Below are positions 21,959 to 38,161 of a stretch of 64,000 nt of DNA, one piece after another. The position numbers were made by a program, and so were the translations under genes. How positions within the stretch are numbered: position 1 is the stretch's first letter; every line of letters begins with the position of its first letter. Source of the DNA: Neoarius graeffei (lineage: Eukaryota; Chordata; Actinopteri; Siluriformes; Ariidae); NCBI RefSeq assembly GCF_027579695.1, contig NC_083587.1, positions 8,664,501-8,728,500 on the forward strand, given 5' to 3'. The notes below the pieces were generated by a model, which was not told the DNA's origin, made no database searches, and saw only the letters and a program-made list of their open reading frames with translations.

Positions 21959-23578
21959 CAGTGCTCAGCGTAAATGAGTACACCCCCTTTGAAAAGGAAC
22001 ATTTTAAACAATATCTCAATGAACACAATTTCCAAAATGTTGGCAAGACAAAGTTTAAAATAACATCTGTAATTTATAACGTGAAAGTAAGGTTAATAAT
22101 ATAACTTGGATTACACATTTTCAGTTTTACTCAAATTAGGGTGGTGCAAAAATGAGTACACCCCACAACAAAAACTACTGCATCTAGTACTTTGTATGGC
22201 CTCCATGATTTTTAATGACAACACCAAGTCTTCTAGGTATGGAATGAACAAGTTGGCGACATTTTGCAACATCAATCTTTTTCCATTCTTCAACAATGAC
22301 TTTTAGTGACCGGATGCTGGATGGAGAGTGATGCTCAACTTGTCTCTTCAGAATTCCCCATAGGTGTTCGATTGGGTTCAGATCAGGAGACATACTTGGC
22401 CACTGAATCACTTTCACCCTGTTCTTCTTCAGAAATCCAACAGTGGCCTTAGATGTGTGTTTAGGATTATTGCCATGTTGGAAAAGTGCATAACGACCAA
22501 GGGCACGGAGTGATGGTAGCATCTTCTCTTTCAGTATAGAGCAATACATCTGTGAATTCATGATGCCATCAATGAAATGCAGCTCCCCGACACCAGCAGC
22601 ACTCATGCAGCCCCACATAAGGACACTGTCACCACCATGTTTCACTGTAGGCACCATGCATTTTTCTTTGTATTCCTCACCTTTGTGACGCCATACAGTT
22701 TTGAAGCCATCAGTTCCAAAAACATTTATCTTGGTCTCCTCACTCCAGAGTATAGAGTCCCAGTAGGCTTCATCTTTGTTAGCATGGGCCCTGGCAAACT
22801 CGAGGCGGGCTTTTTTGTGCCTGGGCTTTAGGAGAGGCTTCTTTCGTGGACGGCATCCATGCATGCCATTCCTCTGCAGTGTACGCCGTATTGTGTCACC
22901 GGAAATAGTCACCCCAGTTTGGCTTTCTACTTTAGGTAACTGCAGTGAACTTGCATGCCAATTTTCTTCAACCCTTCCCATCAGAAGACGCTCCTGTCGA
23001 GGTGTTAACTTCCGTGGACGACCTGGACGTCTCTGTGAGATGGTTGCAGTTCCAGCTTTCTTAAATTTTTGTACCACTTTTTCTACAGTATTCTGACTGA
23101 TAAGCTTTGCTGATCATCTTGTAGCCTTCACCTTTGTGGTGTAAAGAAATTTATTTTCTTTGGGGAATTCTGAAGAGAAAAGTTGAGCATCACTCTCCAT
23201 CCAGCATCCAGTCACTAAAAGAGGTCATTGTTGAAGAATGGAAAAAGATTGATGTTGCAAAATATCACCAACTTGTTCATTCCATGCCTAGAAAACTTGT
23301 TGATGTCATTAAAAATCATGGAGGCCATACAAAGTACTAGATGTAGTAGTTTCTGTTGTGGGGTGTACTCATTTTTGCACCACCCTAATTTGAGTAAAAC
23401 TGAAAAAAAAAAAAACGTGTAATCTAAGTTATATTATTAACCTTACTTTCACGTTATAAGTTAAACAGATGTTATATTAAACTTTGTCTTGTCAACATTT
23501 TGGAAATTGCTTGTGTTCATTGAGATTGTTTAAAATGTTACTTTTCAAAGGGGGTGTACTCATTTATGCTGAGTACTG
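21959..23578 (-). mobile_element. Tc1 element C with duplicated inverted 3' end
   Basis: TA-flanked (21,957-21,958 and 23,579-23,580), starting CAGTGCTCAGCGTAAATGAG and ending with a close complement. The inverted repeats are about 400 bp and include the last part of the transposase gene: the C-terminal frame GGHTKY is read on the minus strand at the left end and again on the plus strand (23,134-23,340) at the right. The normal 5' end was replaced by an inverted copy of the 3' end. The junction near 23,150-23,165 is the same as in Tc1 element D. Confidence 0.85.
22184..23130 (-). pseudogene. Tc1 transposase with altered catalytic residues
   Basis: A 297-codon open frame from a MVQKFKKAGTATISQ start. 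The first ~45 residues of the family are missing or out of frame. GRPRK, the QRNGMHG block and [11 protein letters not shown] are present. The first catalytic position reads WSEETKI instead of WSDETKI. The second reads HGNNPKHTS, so the usual HDNDPKH is changed at the catalytic Asp. The third, E in PIEHLW, is kept. It cannot be an active DD34E enzyme. Confidence 0.85.
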
Positions 23579-23580
23579 TA

Positions 23581-24277
23581 ACTTCTGCATAGTGACAAAA
23601 CCAGCCATATGCTGGGGGGGAATCCGGCTAAACCCCTCCTGCAACAGGTCCTCTTAAAACTGCAGGGCATATTTTACAAGTACCATGCAACTATCTGAGG
23701 AAATTATGATTAAAACATTGATAGAATTAGACTAAAATTAAAATTGAGTTCCATTGATGAAATCTTGACCAAAAAAAAAGACTAAAATGTAACTACTATT
23801 TTCAGGACACAAGACTAAAAGTAAATTTAAAATAATTTAAATTAAAGATGAACACTGCTACACTGAACTAAAACAACATTGGCGCCCAAATAAATATTAC
23901 TTGTACAGATAAAAAAATATTTTATATAAAACCCATTTAGAGACAGAACTGACTTTTAAAGTTGTGTATTTTTGTAGCTGTCTGTTTAGAGACCAAAACA
24001 CAAGGGACAGATGGATATTTATCAGAGAGGTCTGAGTCACAGCACAGCTTTGCCATGTCAGAAGTAAAGGCTTTTATGAGAAACCTTTCCTTTGGCTAAA
24101 TTCTGATAAAGCCTTGCCTGCATTTTCCTATAGTTACTAAATTCATCTCGGAGCTTGTCAGCTGTTTTGTGAATCTTACGATACAGTCAAAAACCTTTAA
24201 TTCAGCCTTTGTGAGGCTTAATAATTTTGGCATGAGTCATTGTTCTTGTTTCTGTAAACCTCATTTAAAGCCATATA
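23581..24277. other. No gene seen
   Basis: AT-rich DNA between two Tc1 elements. No ORF, RNA or repeat structure was recognised. Confidence 0.4.
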
Positions 24278-24737
24278 CAGTGGGGCAAAAAAGTATTTAG
24301 TCAGTCACCAATTGTGCAAGTTTTCCCAAAGATGAGAGAGGCCTGTAATTTTCATCATAGGCATACCGCAACTATGAGAGACAAAATGAGAAGAAAAAAA
24401 AATCCAGAAAATCACATTGTATGATTTTTAAAGAATTTATTTGCAAATTATGGTGGAAAATAAGTATTTGGTCAATAACAAAAGTTAATCTCAATACTTT
24501 GTTATATACCCTTTGTTGGCAATGACAGAGGTCAGACGTTTTCTGTAAGTCTTCACAAGGTTTTCACACACTGTTGCTGGTATTTTGGCCCATTCCTCCA
24601 TGCAGATCTCCTCTAGAGCAGTGATGTTTTGGGGCTGTCACTGGGCAACACGGACTTTCAACTCCCTCCAAAGATTTTCTATGGGGTTGAGATCTGGAGA
24701 CTGGCTAGGCCACTCCAGGACCTTGAAATGCTTCTTA

Positions 24738-27433
24738 CAGGGATGAGAATTTTCCACCGATTGGCGGATTTCTGACTTTTTCAGACCAAAATGATCGTTT
24801 TTGAGATCGATGTAAATCCGTTGAGAAAAAATTTTTTTTTTGGGGGGGGGGGTATGATTAATGATCTGTGGTCACCTTATAACACAGACATCCCAAGTCT
24901 ACCGGAAGTTCTGGGAGTCTCCTGCATATTGATAGAAGCGAGCAAGAGCGTGCGCGCGCAACATTAAGGTCTGCATCACGCATCTTAGAATGTGCGCGCG
25001 CGAGGGGGTGCGTGAGGGAGACTGTGTGCAGTGTTGCCAGATACTGCTGATGTTTTCCAGCCCAAAATATGTTCAAAACCTGCCAAAAGGCACTTAAAAC
25101 CACCCAATCTGGCAACACTGCCTGTGTGCCTGTTCATGTAGCGCATGCCAGACAAAGAGCATCTTGATTGGGTTACTCAGCAAAATAAGCCAATCAGCTT
25201 TCAGTGTGGGCGGGCTTTTATCTTTTTTTTTTTTCCTCGAGGACCGGAGTTTTCAGTTGTATTGAGTCAGTGCAGCCTACAGGATCGGCATGACAGAGAG
25301 CGCGCGCCCCCAAAAATATATATCAATTACATGTCATATATGTGTGTATCTTTTATAAATGGGGTTAGCTTATCTAATGTAGCATGTTGGGGAGAATCAT
25401 AGTATCATATCTATTGCCGCTTTTCCACTACAAACGCGGCTGAGCCGTGCCGTGCCGTGCCGAGTCGAGCTGAGCGGGGCTGTTGGAGTTGCATTTCGAC
25501 TACAACCGCGCTGAACCGTGCTGGCTGGAAGTGGGTGGACACATTGGGTGGAGTTAGCGAAAGTGGGTGGACGTCACGTGATGTCGTTAAGCAGCGCAAA
25601 CAGTGACATCAGTGGCGGAACAAGTCAGAGCCGGGCCGGGGGCGGGGCAAATGACCGGGCCCTTTATTAAAGCTTATCATAACATCATTTTAGGCTACAA
25701 AATGTCCGCAACTGCGGTGTTTACCAATTTCAACACTACCGGGTGCAACTATGTTATTTAGTACATCAAGTCCTTCAAACGAACATGTAACTCAGAAACA
25801 AAAAACATTAGGATACTGTACATGGCTCATAATAAAACATCAATAGCCTATACTGCGCACATTATTTGAAGGGCATACGAATGAGCGCTCAGAGGTTGCA
25901 ACGGTGACAGGAAGAGTCAGAAATAAAAGGAGGGCGGTGCAAACCTCACTGAATGCACTCTGTTTACCAATTTCAACACTACGGGGTGCAACTATGTTAT
26001 TTTGTACATTAAGTCCTTCAAACGAACATGTAACTCAGAAACAAAAAAACATTAGGCGACATACTGTACATGGCTCATAATAAAACATCAATAGCCTACT
26101 GCGCGCATTATTTGAAGGGCATACGACGAGCCTTGCGCTCCGCGAACTCGTCCACGATGCTCTGTATGTCACTGATTCAGTGATCTTTTAAGCGGTAGTC
26201 TCACGACCCGAATAGTAAACAATAAACATGGAGGACATGGAGTCGTTAGTGTTGCTGGTCTTGGTGCTGTGGCTTGTTGTCACCGACAACGCCAACAGAT
26301 ACTGGCAAGAGCGTATAGATGAGGCGAGGCGCATAAGGCTTCAGAAATTCTCGTAATTCTTCTTCTTCCGGGTTTACGGTGTTTACAGATCCCAGCGCAC
26401 TCGCGGGGCGTGTGTGGGCATGTGAGGACACTCCTCCTCACCAATCACTGCACAGGGGAGTGTCCGCTCACGCCCCCAGCCTCACTCGGCACGGTTTGGC
26501 TCGCTTCAGCCCCACTCCAAAACGGTGCGAGTTTTAGGGGCTAAGCAGGGCTGAAACGAGCTGAGTCGTGCTGTTTTTTGGTAGTCGAAACGCGAGCCGT
26601 GTCGGGCTGAAGTGAGCTGAAGTGAGCTGAAAAAGGGTAATGGAAAAGGGCCATATATTTCTGATGAAATTTTAAGTATGATAGCATGTATAACTCTCCT
26701 ACTTATTGCTCATTTCATGGGGGGGGGGGGGGGGGGGAAATGCTGGTGTGTGCCGCGCGGGAGCATCTGCCCAAATTTTTTAGGCCGAGATGAACTTGTA
26801 GTTTTTGATTTAAAAAAAATTTCCAATATGTAATTCCCATTGTACATGCCTGTTCTTTAATTCAAAATCACCATCTCGATCTTCAGATTGACCACATGGT
26901 ATATGTATTACATTACACAACATCCTGTCCAGATAAAACCTAGTTAGTCCACACAACAGTTGAAAGGGAAGTGATAAGTGATGTTGAATGTTGCCTGCTT
27001 AATATGCAAGACCTCCTGATAATATCAGAAGAAAGCTTAAGAGAATTATATGATAGAACTTTTTTCTGGTTTGCACTTCATTTTAAAGGATTAGAGTATT
27101 CAAAGACATGAATAGCTAAAATGCAGAAATATAATACTGTAGAGCTCGTTTATATTAAAAGGTGCATTGATTTTTTTGAAATCATCAAATGTGAATTGAT
27201 TAAAAACAAGTCTCTTGTACCATATTAATCATTTTCACCTGGGAGTCCACCAAGAAGGGGAATTTATTTCCAAATAAATTGCAAATTTTTGCTGATAAAA
27301 TTAATAGTTTTGGGGTTAAAAAAAAAAAAAAAAGCCAAAAATCATTAGCTCCATGGGCCCCCCCGGGCCCTGCCTCGCCCCGCCCCGCCCCGGTTTTTTC
27401 AGACTTTTAAAATATTTTTCATTCTCATCCCTG
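24738..27433. mobile_element. DNA transposon with CAGGGATGAGAAT termini
   Basis: It starts CAGGGATGAGAATTTT and ends with the inverted form ATTCTCATCCCTG. TTCTTA lies directly on both sides (24,732-24,737 and 27,434-27,439). Removing it restores the Tc1 transposase gene. The CAGGG start is hAT-like, but a hAT would give 8 bp and only 6 match. It holds no recognisable transposase and carries a nested Harbinger-like element. A long G run lies at about 26,720-26,738. Confidence 0.75.
25415..26653. mobile_element. Harbinger-like MITE, long copy
   Basis: It starts TGCCGCTTTTCCACTAC and ends GTAATGGAAAAGGGCCA, with TAT on both sides (25,412-25,414 and 26,654-26,656). It is rich in CTGAGCC/GAGCTGA-type short repeats near both ends. 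It is 1,239 bp against 685 bp for the copy at 29,508-30,192. The extra part, about 25,610-26,175, contains a ~165-bp block (GTTTACCAATTTCAACACTAC onwards) twice, about 242 bp apart. Confidence 0.8.
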
Positions 27434-28215
27434 TTCTTACGAAGCCACTCCTTCGTTGCCCGGGCGGTGTGTTTGGGATCATTGTCATGCTGAAAGACCC
27501 AGCCACGTTTCATCTTCAATGCCCTTGCTGATGGAAGGAGGTTTTCACTCAAAATCTCACGATACATGGCCCCATCCATTCTTTCCTTTACACGGATCAG
27601 TCGTCCTGGTCCCTTTGCAGAAAAACAGCCCCAAAGCATGATGTTTCCACCCCCATGCTTCACAGTAGGTATGGTGTTCTTTGGATGCAACTCAGCATTC
27701 TTTCTCCTCCAAACACGACAAGTTGAGTTTTTACCAAAAAGTTCTATTTTGGTTTCATCTGACCATATGACATTTTCCCAATCCTCTTCTGGATCATCCA
27801 AATGCTCTCTAGCAAACTTCAGACGGGCCTGGACATGTACTGGCTTAAGCAGGGGGACACGTCTGGCACTGCAGGATTTGAGTCCCTGGCGGCGTAGTGT
27901 GTTACTGATGGTAGCCTTTGTTACTTTGGTCCCAGCTCTCTGCAGGTCATTCACTAGGAACCCCTGTGTGGTTCTGGGATTTTTGCTCACCGTTCTTGTG
28001 ATCATTTTGACCCCACGGGGTGAGATCTTGCGTGGAGCCCCAGATCGAGGGAGATTATCAGTGGTCTTGTATGTCTTCCATTTTCTAATAATTGCTCCCA
28101 CAGTTGATTTCTTCACACCAAGCTGCTTACCTATTGCAGATTCAGTCTTCCCAGCCTGGTGCAGGTCTACAATTTTGTTTCTGGTGTCCTTTGACAGCTC
28201 TTTGGTCTTGGCCAT
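27430..28215 (-). pseudogene. Tc1 transposase, N-terminal and catalytic part
   Basis: The frame starts [20 protein letters not shown] and is open through [22 protein letters not shown] and [20 protein letters not shown]. It runs into the nested transposon at 27,433. The rest continues at about 24,480-24,737 with the region containing [11 protein letters not shown], so all three catalytic residues still exist but are separated by the insert. The gene was nearly intact when hit. Confidence 0.85.
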
Positions 28216-28609
28216 AGTGGAGTTTGGAGTGTGACTGTTTGAGGTTGTGGACAGGTGTCTTTTATACTGATAACGAGTTCAAACAGGTGCCATTAATACA
28301 GGTAACGAGTGGAGGACAAAGGAGCCTCTTAAAGAAGTTGTTACAGGTCTGTGAGAGCCAGAAGTCTTGCTTGTTTGTAGGTGACCAAATACTTATTTTA
28401 CCGAGGAATTTACCAATTAATTCATTAAAAATCCTACAGTGTGATTTCCTGGATTCTTTCCCCCCCATTCTGTCTCATAGCTGAAGTGGACCTATGATGA
28501 AAATTACAGGCCACTCTCATCTTTTTAAGTGGGAGAACTTGCACAATTGGTGGCTGACTAAATACTTTAAAAAAATAAATAAATAAATAAATGTGGTATT
28601 TTTCTACAG

Positions 28610-28677
28610 GTATGCAGGAGCATGCAGTGTGAAGAATACATCAATGCCAAAAGAGAGACGCATGTGAATTGGATGAG
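28610..28677 (+). CDS. prdm9: PRDM9-like SET domain exon (partial)
   Basis: After an acceptor-like TTTTTCTACAG, the frame reads QCEEYINAKRETHVNWMR and ends at a donor AG|GTGAGC. It aligns with the PRDM9 segment ending NWMR, just before the third part of the SET domain. The phase fits the next exon exactly (AG joins G to make Arg). The exon start is approximate; an acceptor a few bases further in is possible. The upstream intron is occupied by Tc1 element E. Earlier exons (KRAB, SSXRD, first SET part with the first catalytic Tyr) were not found. Confidence 0.75.
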
Positions 28678-28847
28678 GTGAGCAGTACACTAGCTGTTGG
28701 GTCGTTTTTGTGATTTGATTTTACAGCTCTTCATTTGTTGGAAGAACTTTATCTTCATGTCATTGATATCTCCACCATGCTTTCTCCAAGTCTGTAACTC
28801 TGATCTGATTTTTTACCTTTTTCTGAAACGTTGCCTCACTCTTTTAG

Positions 28848-29026
28848 GTATGTGAATTGTGCCCGTAATGAAGAAGAACAGAATCTTGTGGCATTTGAGT
28901 ATCAAGGGAGAATTCTGTATCGTTGCTGTCAATCCATTAACCCAGGACAGGAGCTCTTGGTGTGGTATGAAGAGGAGTACACCAAAGAACTCAGTCCTGC
29001 ACCTACAGGAACAACCAGACAGCAAG
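28848..29026 (+). CDS. prdm9: PRDM9-like SET domain exon with two catalytic tyrosines
   Basis: After CTCTTTTAG the frame reads [27 protein letters not shown] and [12 protein letters not shown]. This is the C-terminal part of a PR/SET domain very close to PRDM9, which methylates histone H3 at K4 and K36 in meiosis. The tyrosines in LYRCC and LVWYEE are 16 residues apart, matching human Tyr341 and Tyr357; the third lies in an exon not seen here. In teleosts the alpha-type copies keep these tyrosines and the beta-type have lost one or more, so this looks like an alpha-type remnant. The exon ends CAAG|GT, and the split Glu codon is completed at 34,034. Confidence 0.85.
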
Positions 29027-29301
29027 GTGTTACTTTTGTTTAAGAGGTTATAGAGGTTATTTTCTGCATCATTTCGTGACGTTTCTGAGCCTACCAGTGT
29101 TTCTGGGATGAAAGCTGTTGTACAATGCAGTCTGCAATAACTAGAGCATTCCCCAGAGAACTCATTTTGGCCTGTTCCACCAACCAGATAGGTCTTCTCG
29201 ATCATATGACCATGACCAACCAGAGAGGGTGAAGTCTATCAGCTTCCTTTGAGACACGTGAAGTCCGCCCACTGCATATCTTGCTATTGCAAAACTGAAT
29301 A

Positions 29302-31595
29302 CAGTGTTGCTGGAAAGTTTGTGAACCCTTTAGAATTTTCTATATTTCTGCATAAATATGACCTAAAACAACATCAGATTTTCACCCAAGTTCTAAAAGT
29401 AGATAAAGAGAACCCAGTTAAACAAATGAGACAAAAATATTATACTTGGTCATTTATTTATTGAGGAAAATGATCCAATATTACATATCTGTAAGTGGCA
29501 AAAATATTGCCGCTTTTCCACTACAAACGCGGCTGAGTCGAGCTGAGCCGTGCCGTGCTGAGTCGGGCTGAGTCGAGCTGAGCGGGGCTGTTGGAGTTGC
29601 ATTTCGACTACAACCGCGCTGAACCGTGCTGGCTGGAAGTGGGTGGACACATTGGGTGGAGTTAGCGAAAGTGGGTGGACGTCACGTGATGTCGTTAAGC
29701 AGCGCAAACAGTGACATCAGTGAGCTTTTAAGCGGTAGTCTCACGACCCGGAGAGTAAACAATAAACATGGAGGACATGGAGTCGTTAGTGTTGCTGGTC
29801 TTGGTGCTGTGGCTTGTTGTCACCGACCACGCCAACAGATACTGGCAAGAGCGTATAGATGAGGCGAGGCGCATAAGGCTTCAGAAATTCTCGTAATTCG
29901 TAATTCTCCTTCTTCCGGGTTTGCGGTGTTTACAGATCCCAGCGTGCTCGCGGGGCGTGTGTGGGCATGTGAGGGCATGCACAGGGGAGTGTCTGCTCAC
30001 GCCCCCAGCCTCACTCGGCTCGGTTTGGCTCGCTTCAGCCCCACTCCAAAACCGTGCGAGTTTTGGGGGCTAAGCAGGGCTGAAGCGAGCTGAGTCGTGC
30101 TGTTCTTTGGTAGTCGAAACGCGAGCCGTGTCGGGCTGAAGTGAGCTGAAGCGAGCTGAAGTGAGCTGAAAAAGGGTAGTGGAAAAGGGCCATATGTGAA
30201 CCTTTTGCTTTCAGTATCTGGTGTGACCCCCTTGTGCAGCAATAACTGCAACTAAACATTTCCGGTAACTGTTGATCAGTCCTGCACACTGGCTTGGAGG
30301 AATTTTAGCCCATTCCTCCATACAGAACAGCTTCAACTCTGGGATGTTGGTGGGTTTCCTCACATGAACTGCTTGCTTCCGGTCCTTCCACAACATTTTG
30401 ATTTGATTAAGGTCAGGATTTTGACTTGGCCATTCCAAAACATTAACTTTATTCTTCTTTAACCATTCTTTGGTAGAACAACTTGTGTGCTTAGGGTCGT
30501 TGTCTTGCTTCATGACCCACCTTCTCTTGAGATTCAGTTCATGGACAGAGGTCCTGACATTTTCCTTTAGAATTCACTGGTATAATTTAGAATTCATTGT
30601 TCCATCAATTTTGGCAAGCCGTCCTGACCCAGATGCGTCAAAACGGGCCCAAACCATGATAGTATCACCACCATGTTTCACAGATGGGATAAGGTTATTA
30701 TGCTGGAATGCAGTGTTTTCCTTTCTCCAAACATAATGCTTCTCATTTAAACCAAAAAATTCTATTTTTGGTCTCATCCGTCCACAGAACATTTTTCCAG
30801 TAGCCTTCTGGCTTGTCCATGTGATCTTTAGCAAACTGCAGATGAGCAGCAATGTTCTTTTTGGAGAGCAGTGGCTTCTCCTTGCAGCCCTACCATACAC
30901 ACCATTTGTTGTTCTGTGTTCTGCTGATGGTGGACTCATGAACAGTAACATTAGCCCATGTGAGAGAGGCCTTCAGTTGCTTAGAAGTTACTCTGGGGTC
31001 CTTTGTGACTTCGTCGACTGTTACACGCCTTGCTCTTGGAGTGATCTCTGTTGGTTGACCACTCCTGGGGAGGGTAACAACGGTCTTGAATTTCCTCTAC
31101 TTGTACACAATCTGTCTGACTGTGGATTGGTGGAGTCCAAACTCTTTAGAGACGGTTTTGTAACCTTTTCCAGCCTGATGAGCATCAACAACGCTTTTTC
31201 TGAGGTCCTCAGAAATCTCCTTTGTTCATGCCATGATACACTTCCACAAACGTGTTGTGAAGGTCAGACTTTAATATATCCCTGTTTTTTAAATAAAACA
31301 GGGTGCCCACTCACACCTGATTGTCATCCCATTGAAAACACCTGACTCTAATTTTACCTTCAAATTAACTGCTAATCCTAGAGGTTCACATACTTTTGCC
31401 ACTCACAGATGTGTAATATTGGATCACTTTCCTCAATAAATAAATGACCAAGTATAATATTGTTGTCTCATTTGTTTAACTGGGTTCTCTTTATCTACTT
31501 TTAGGACTTGTGTGAAAATCTGATGATGTTTTAGGTCATATTTATGCAGAAATATAGAAAATTTTAAAAGGTTCACAAACTTTCAAGCACCAGTG
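29302..31595 (-). mobile_element. Tc1 element B, degraded, in the PRDM9 intron
   Basis: Same family as Tc1 element A. It starts CAGTGTTGCTGGAAAG and ends TTTCAAGCACCAGTG with TA outside. The minus-strand transposase has frameshifts: QDNDPKHTS and NPDLNQIKMLW are visible, so the third catalytic Glu is changed to Lys. A Harbinger-like MITE sits inside its right inverted-repeat region at 29,508-30,192. It lies between the SET exon and the zinc-finger exon. Confidence 0.85.
29508..30192. mobile_element. Harbinger-like MITE, short copy
   Basis: 685 bp, TGCCGCTTTTCCACTAC to GTAGTGGAAAAGGGCCA, with TAT on both sides (29,505-29,507 and 30,193-30,195). It is very similar to the outer parts of the copy at 25,415-26,653. 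TAT is near the TWA target of PIF/Harbinger elements. Confidence 0.85.
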
Positions 31596-31674
31596 TATAT
31601 AGTAAACCACAAGATATTGTTGTAGTTTTATTCATCATGCCCAGCTTAACTAGAAGTAGTGTGAAATGCATGTC

Positions 31675-32105
31675 CTGTGGATCCCGAGTGGCACAGCAGA
31701 AAAGTGTCATCCTCCCCATCATCCAGATATTGCCACTTTCAAATCCTGATGACGCCACAATCATCTGTGGTTGGGAGCTCAAGAGAGCAAAATTGTCTGG
31801 GCTCTCTGGGAGGGAGAGATGGCATGCTCTCTCTTCTCTGCCCTGTCAGTTACACTGGCCAGTCATGGGTGTGAGAGAGCACATTTAATAGGAAGTAAGT
31901 GGATTGGGCTTTCGTCCGAGTGTGCTTTGCAGCCCCCTGACATTGTATGAGTAAAACATGGTCAACTGGTGTTTCTTGTCTTGGAGGAAGCACATGATAG
32001 CCCTCCCTGGTTGGTAGCTGTTATGTGATACTGGAGAGGAGTCTGATGGGTGGGAATTGGCCATGGCTAAATTAGGGAGAAAATTGGGGAGAAATCGGGG
32101 GGGGG
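31675..32105 (+). repeat. SINE-like repeat, uncertain
   Basis: It opens with GGATCCCGAGTGGCACAGCA, which resembles a tRNA-like SINE head, and ends near AAATTGGGGAGAAATC, a tail style common in fish SINEs. Box B is poorly preserved. Confidence 0.45.
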
Positions 32106-32476
32106 CAATGCCCTGTCACAGCAAACACATAATATAGGATAATGTTAGACCTCCCCATATTACAGAAACACTGGGGGCGGCATTATAATACCTTCAGTGC
32201 AATATAACCAGCTGGCTGGAAAGAAGTTAGTTGAACACGCACATGCAGTGTGTCTGAACCAAGCGAAGTTGTTAATTGGATAATGCAGATGTCAATCAAA
32301 CCCATCAACCATTATAAAAATCAATTGCAACACATTTGCTTTATTTCAGGAGCATATGTGATGGTTATATTATCAAGCAATAACAGTTTTAGTATTTTTA
32401 TGGAATTCAATAATTCCACAAGAGTCATACCATGGAGAACTTATCTTTTTAATTATGTTAAATTTTAGCTCCTTAA

Positions 32477-33153
32477 AGTGCATATCACGGGTAAATTCAG
32501 GAGCAAGATCAATGTAATTCTCCTATTTTATATTAAACTTTGGTCAAATATCTATAACATTCTGCATTCTCTTAAATTTTTTTACCTTGCGCAATACCAG
32601 AAAAATTCAGTTGAAATCAAGCCATTTGAGGCAAGTCGGTCTGCCTCTGGAAAAACTTGACATTTGAATTTCCCGGCAAACACTGATTTTCGTGATGTCG
32701 CGTGCGGAACGCCTCCCTCTGAATCCTACATCAGCGCTGGTTTGTTTATGAGAAAACGACCTGGTGGTTTTCTGCAAATTTCTTCAACGTTATCACGTAA
32801 TTATTAAAATGGTTAATAGATGTATCGTAGGAGGGTGTAGCAACACCAATCATGATGGGATTAGTACTTATCGTTTCCCAAAAGACTGGACAATGAGAGA
32901 GAAATGGGAGCGCTTGGTCTACACAGGCTGTGCACTTAAACCGTGCAAGCGCTCGCAGCCTACTGACGCTTCCGCAGGTGACGTCACGAATCTGGCTCCA
33001 GACTCCCTTGGGATTTTTCCAGACGCATTTTGTTATTTGATTTTTTTTCTGCTGTCAACAGATGGTCTTGTGCAAAATTACCCTTCTGGATGAATGTGTA
33101 AAGGGACATACTTTTCATATATAAAATAAATAAATTGGTCCAGGATATGCACT
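32477..33153 (+). mobile_element. Kolobok-like element with THAP exon
   Basis: It starts AGTGCATATCACGG and ends CCAGGATATGCACT, with TTAA on both sides (32,473-32,476 and 33,154-33,157). It carries a THAP exon. TTAA targets together with a THAP domain are the known combination for Kolobok transposons. At 677 bp it is non-autonomous. It lies in the PRDM9 intron. Confidence 0.75.
32811..32955 (+). pseudogene. THAP-domain first exon of Kolobok-like element
   Basis: The frame MVNRCIVGGCSNTNHDG, then YRFPKDWTMREKWERLV, matches the first half of a THAP zinc finger: C-x4-C, the aromatic-Phe-Pro turn and the Trp in KWERLV. The second half (C-x2-H) would be on a later exon that is missing from this short copy. 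Confidence 0.65.
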
Positions 33154-33157
33154 TTAA

Positions 33158-35547
<2,390 letters not shown>

Positions 35548-35783
35548 TGTGGGAAGAGTTTTACTCATCAGAGTGATCTCCAAATACACCAGTGCATTCA
35601 CACAAGAGAGAAGCCGCATCACTGCTCATAGTGTGGGAAGAGTTTTACTTATCAGACTGCTCTCCAAACACACCAGCGCATTCACACAGGAGAGAAGCCG
35701 TATCACTGCTCATAGTGTGGAAAGAGTTTTACTCGTCAGAGTGATCTCCAAATACACCAGTGCATTCACACAGGAGAGAAGCC
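35548..35783 (+). pseudogene. prdm9: Three zinc fingers beyond the stop, each with an amber codon
   Basis: Fingers 16-18 continue in the same frame and spacing, but in each the Gln of HCSQC is TAG instead of CAG (stops at about 35,545, 35,629 and 35,713). The zinc ligands are otherwise intact. The palindromic transposon enters at the end of finger 18, after GEKP. Confidence 0.85.

Positions 35784-38161
<2,378 letters not shown>

Larger units (their letters stand above)
24278..28569 (-). mobile_element. Tc1 element E, split by a nested transposon
   Basis: It starts CAGTGGGGCAAAAAAGTATT after a TA at 24,276-24,277. The right inverted repeat reads GCACAATTGGTGGCTGACTA and then fades into an A-rich, AAAT-repeat stretch, so the last ~15 bases are lost. 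Without the 2.7-kb insert at 24,738-27,433 it would be about 1.6 kb. It sits immediately upstream of the first visible PRDM9 exon. Confidence 0.85.
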
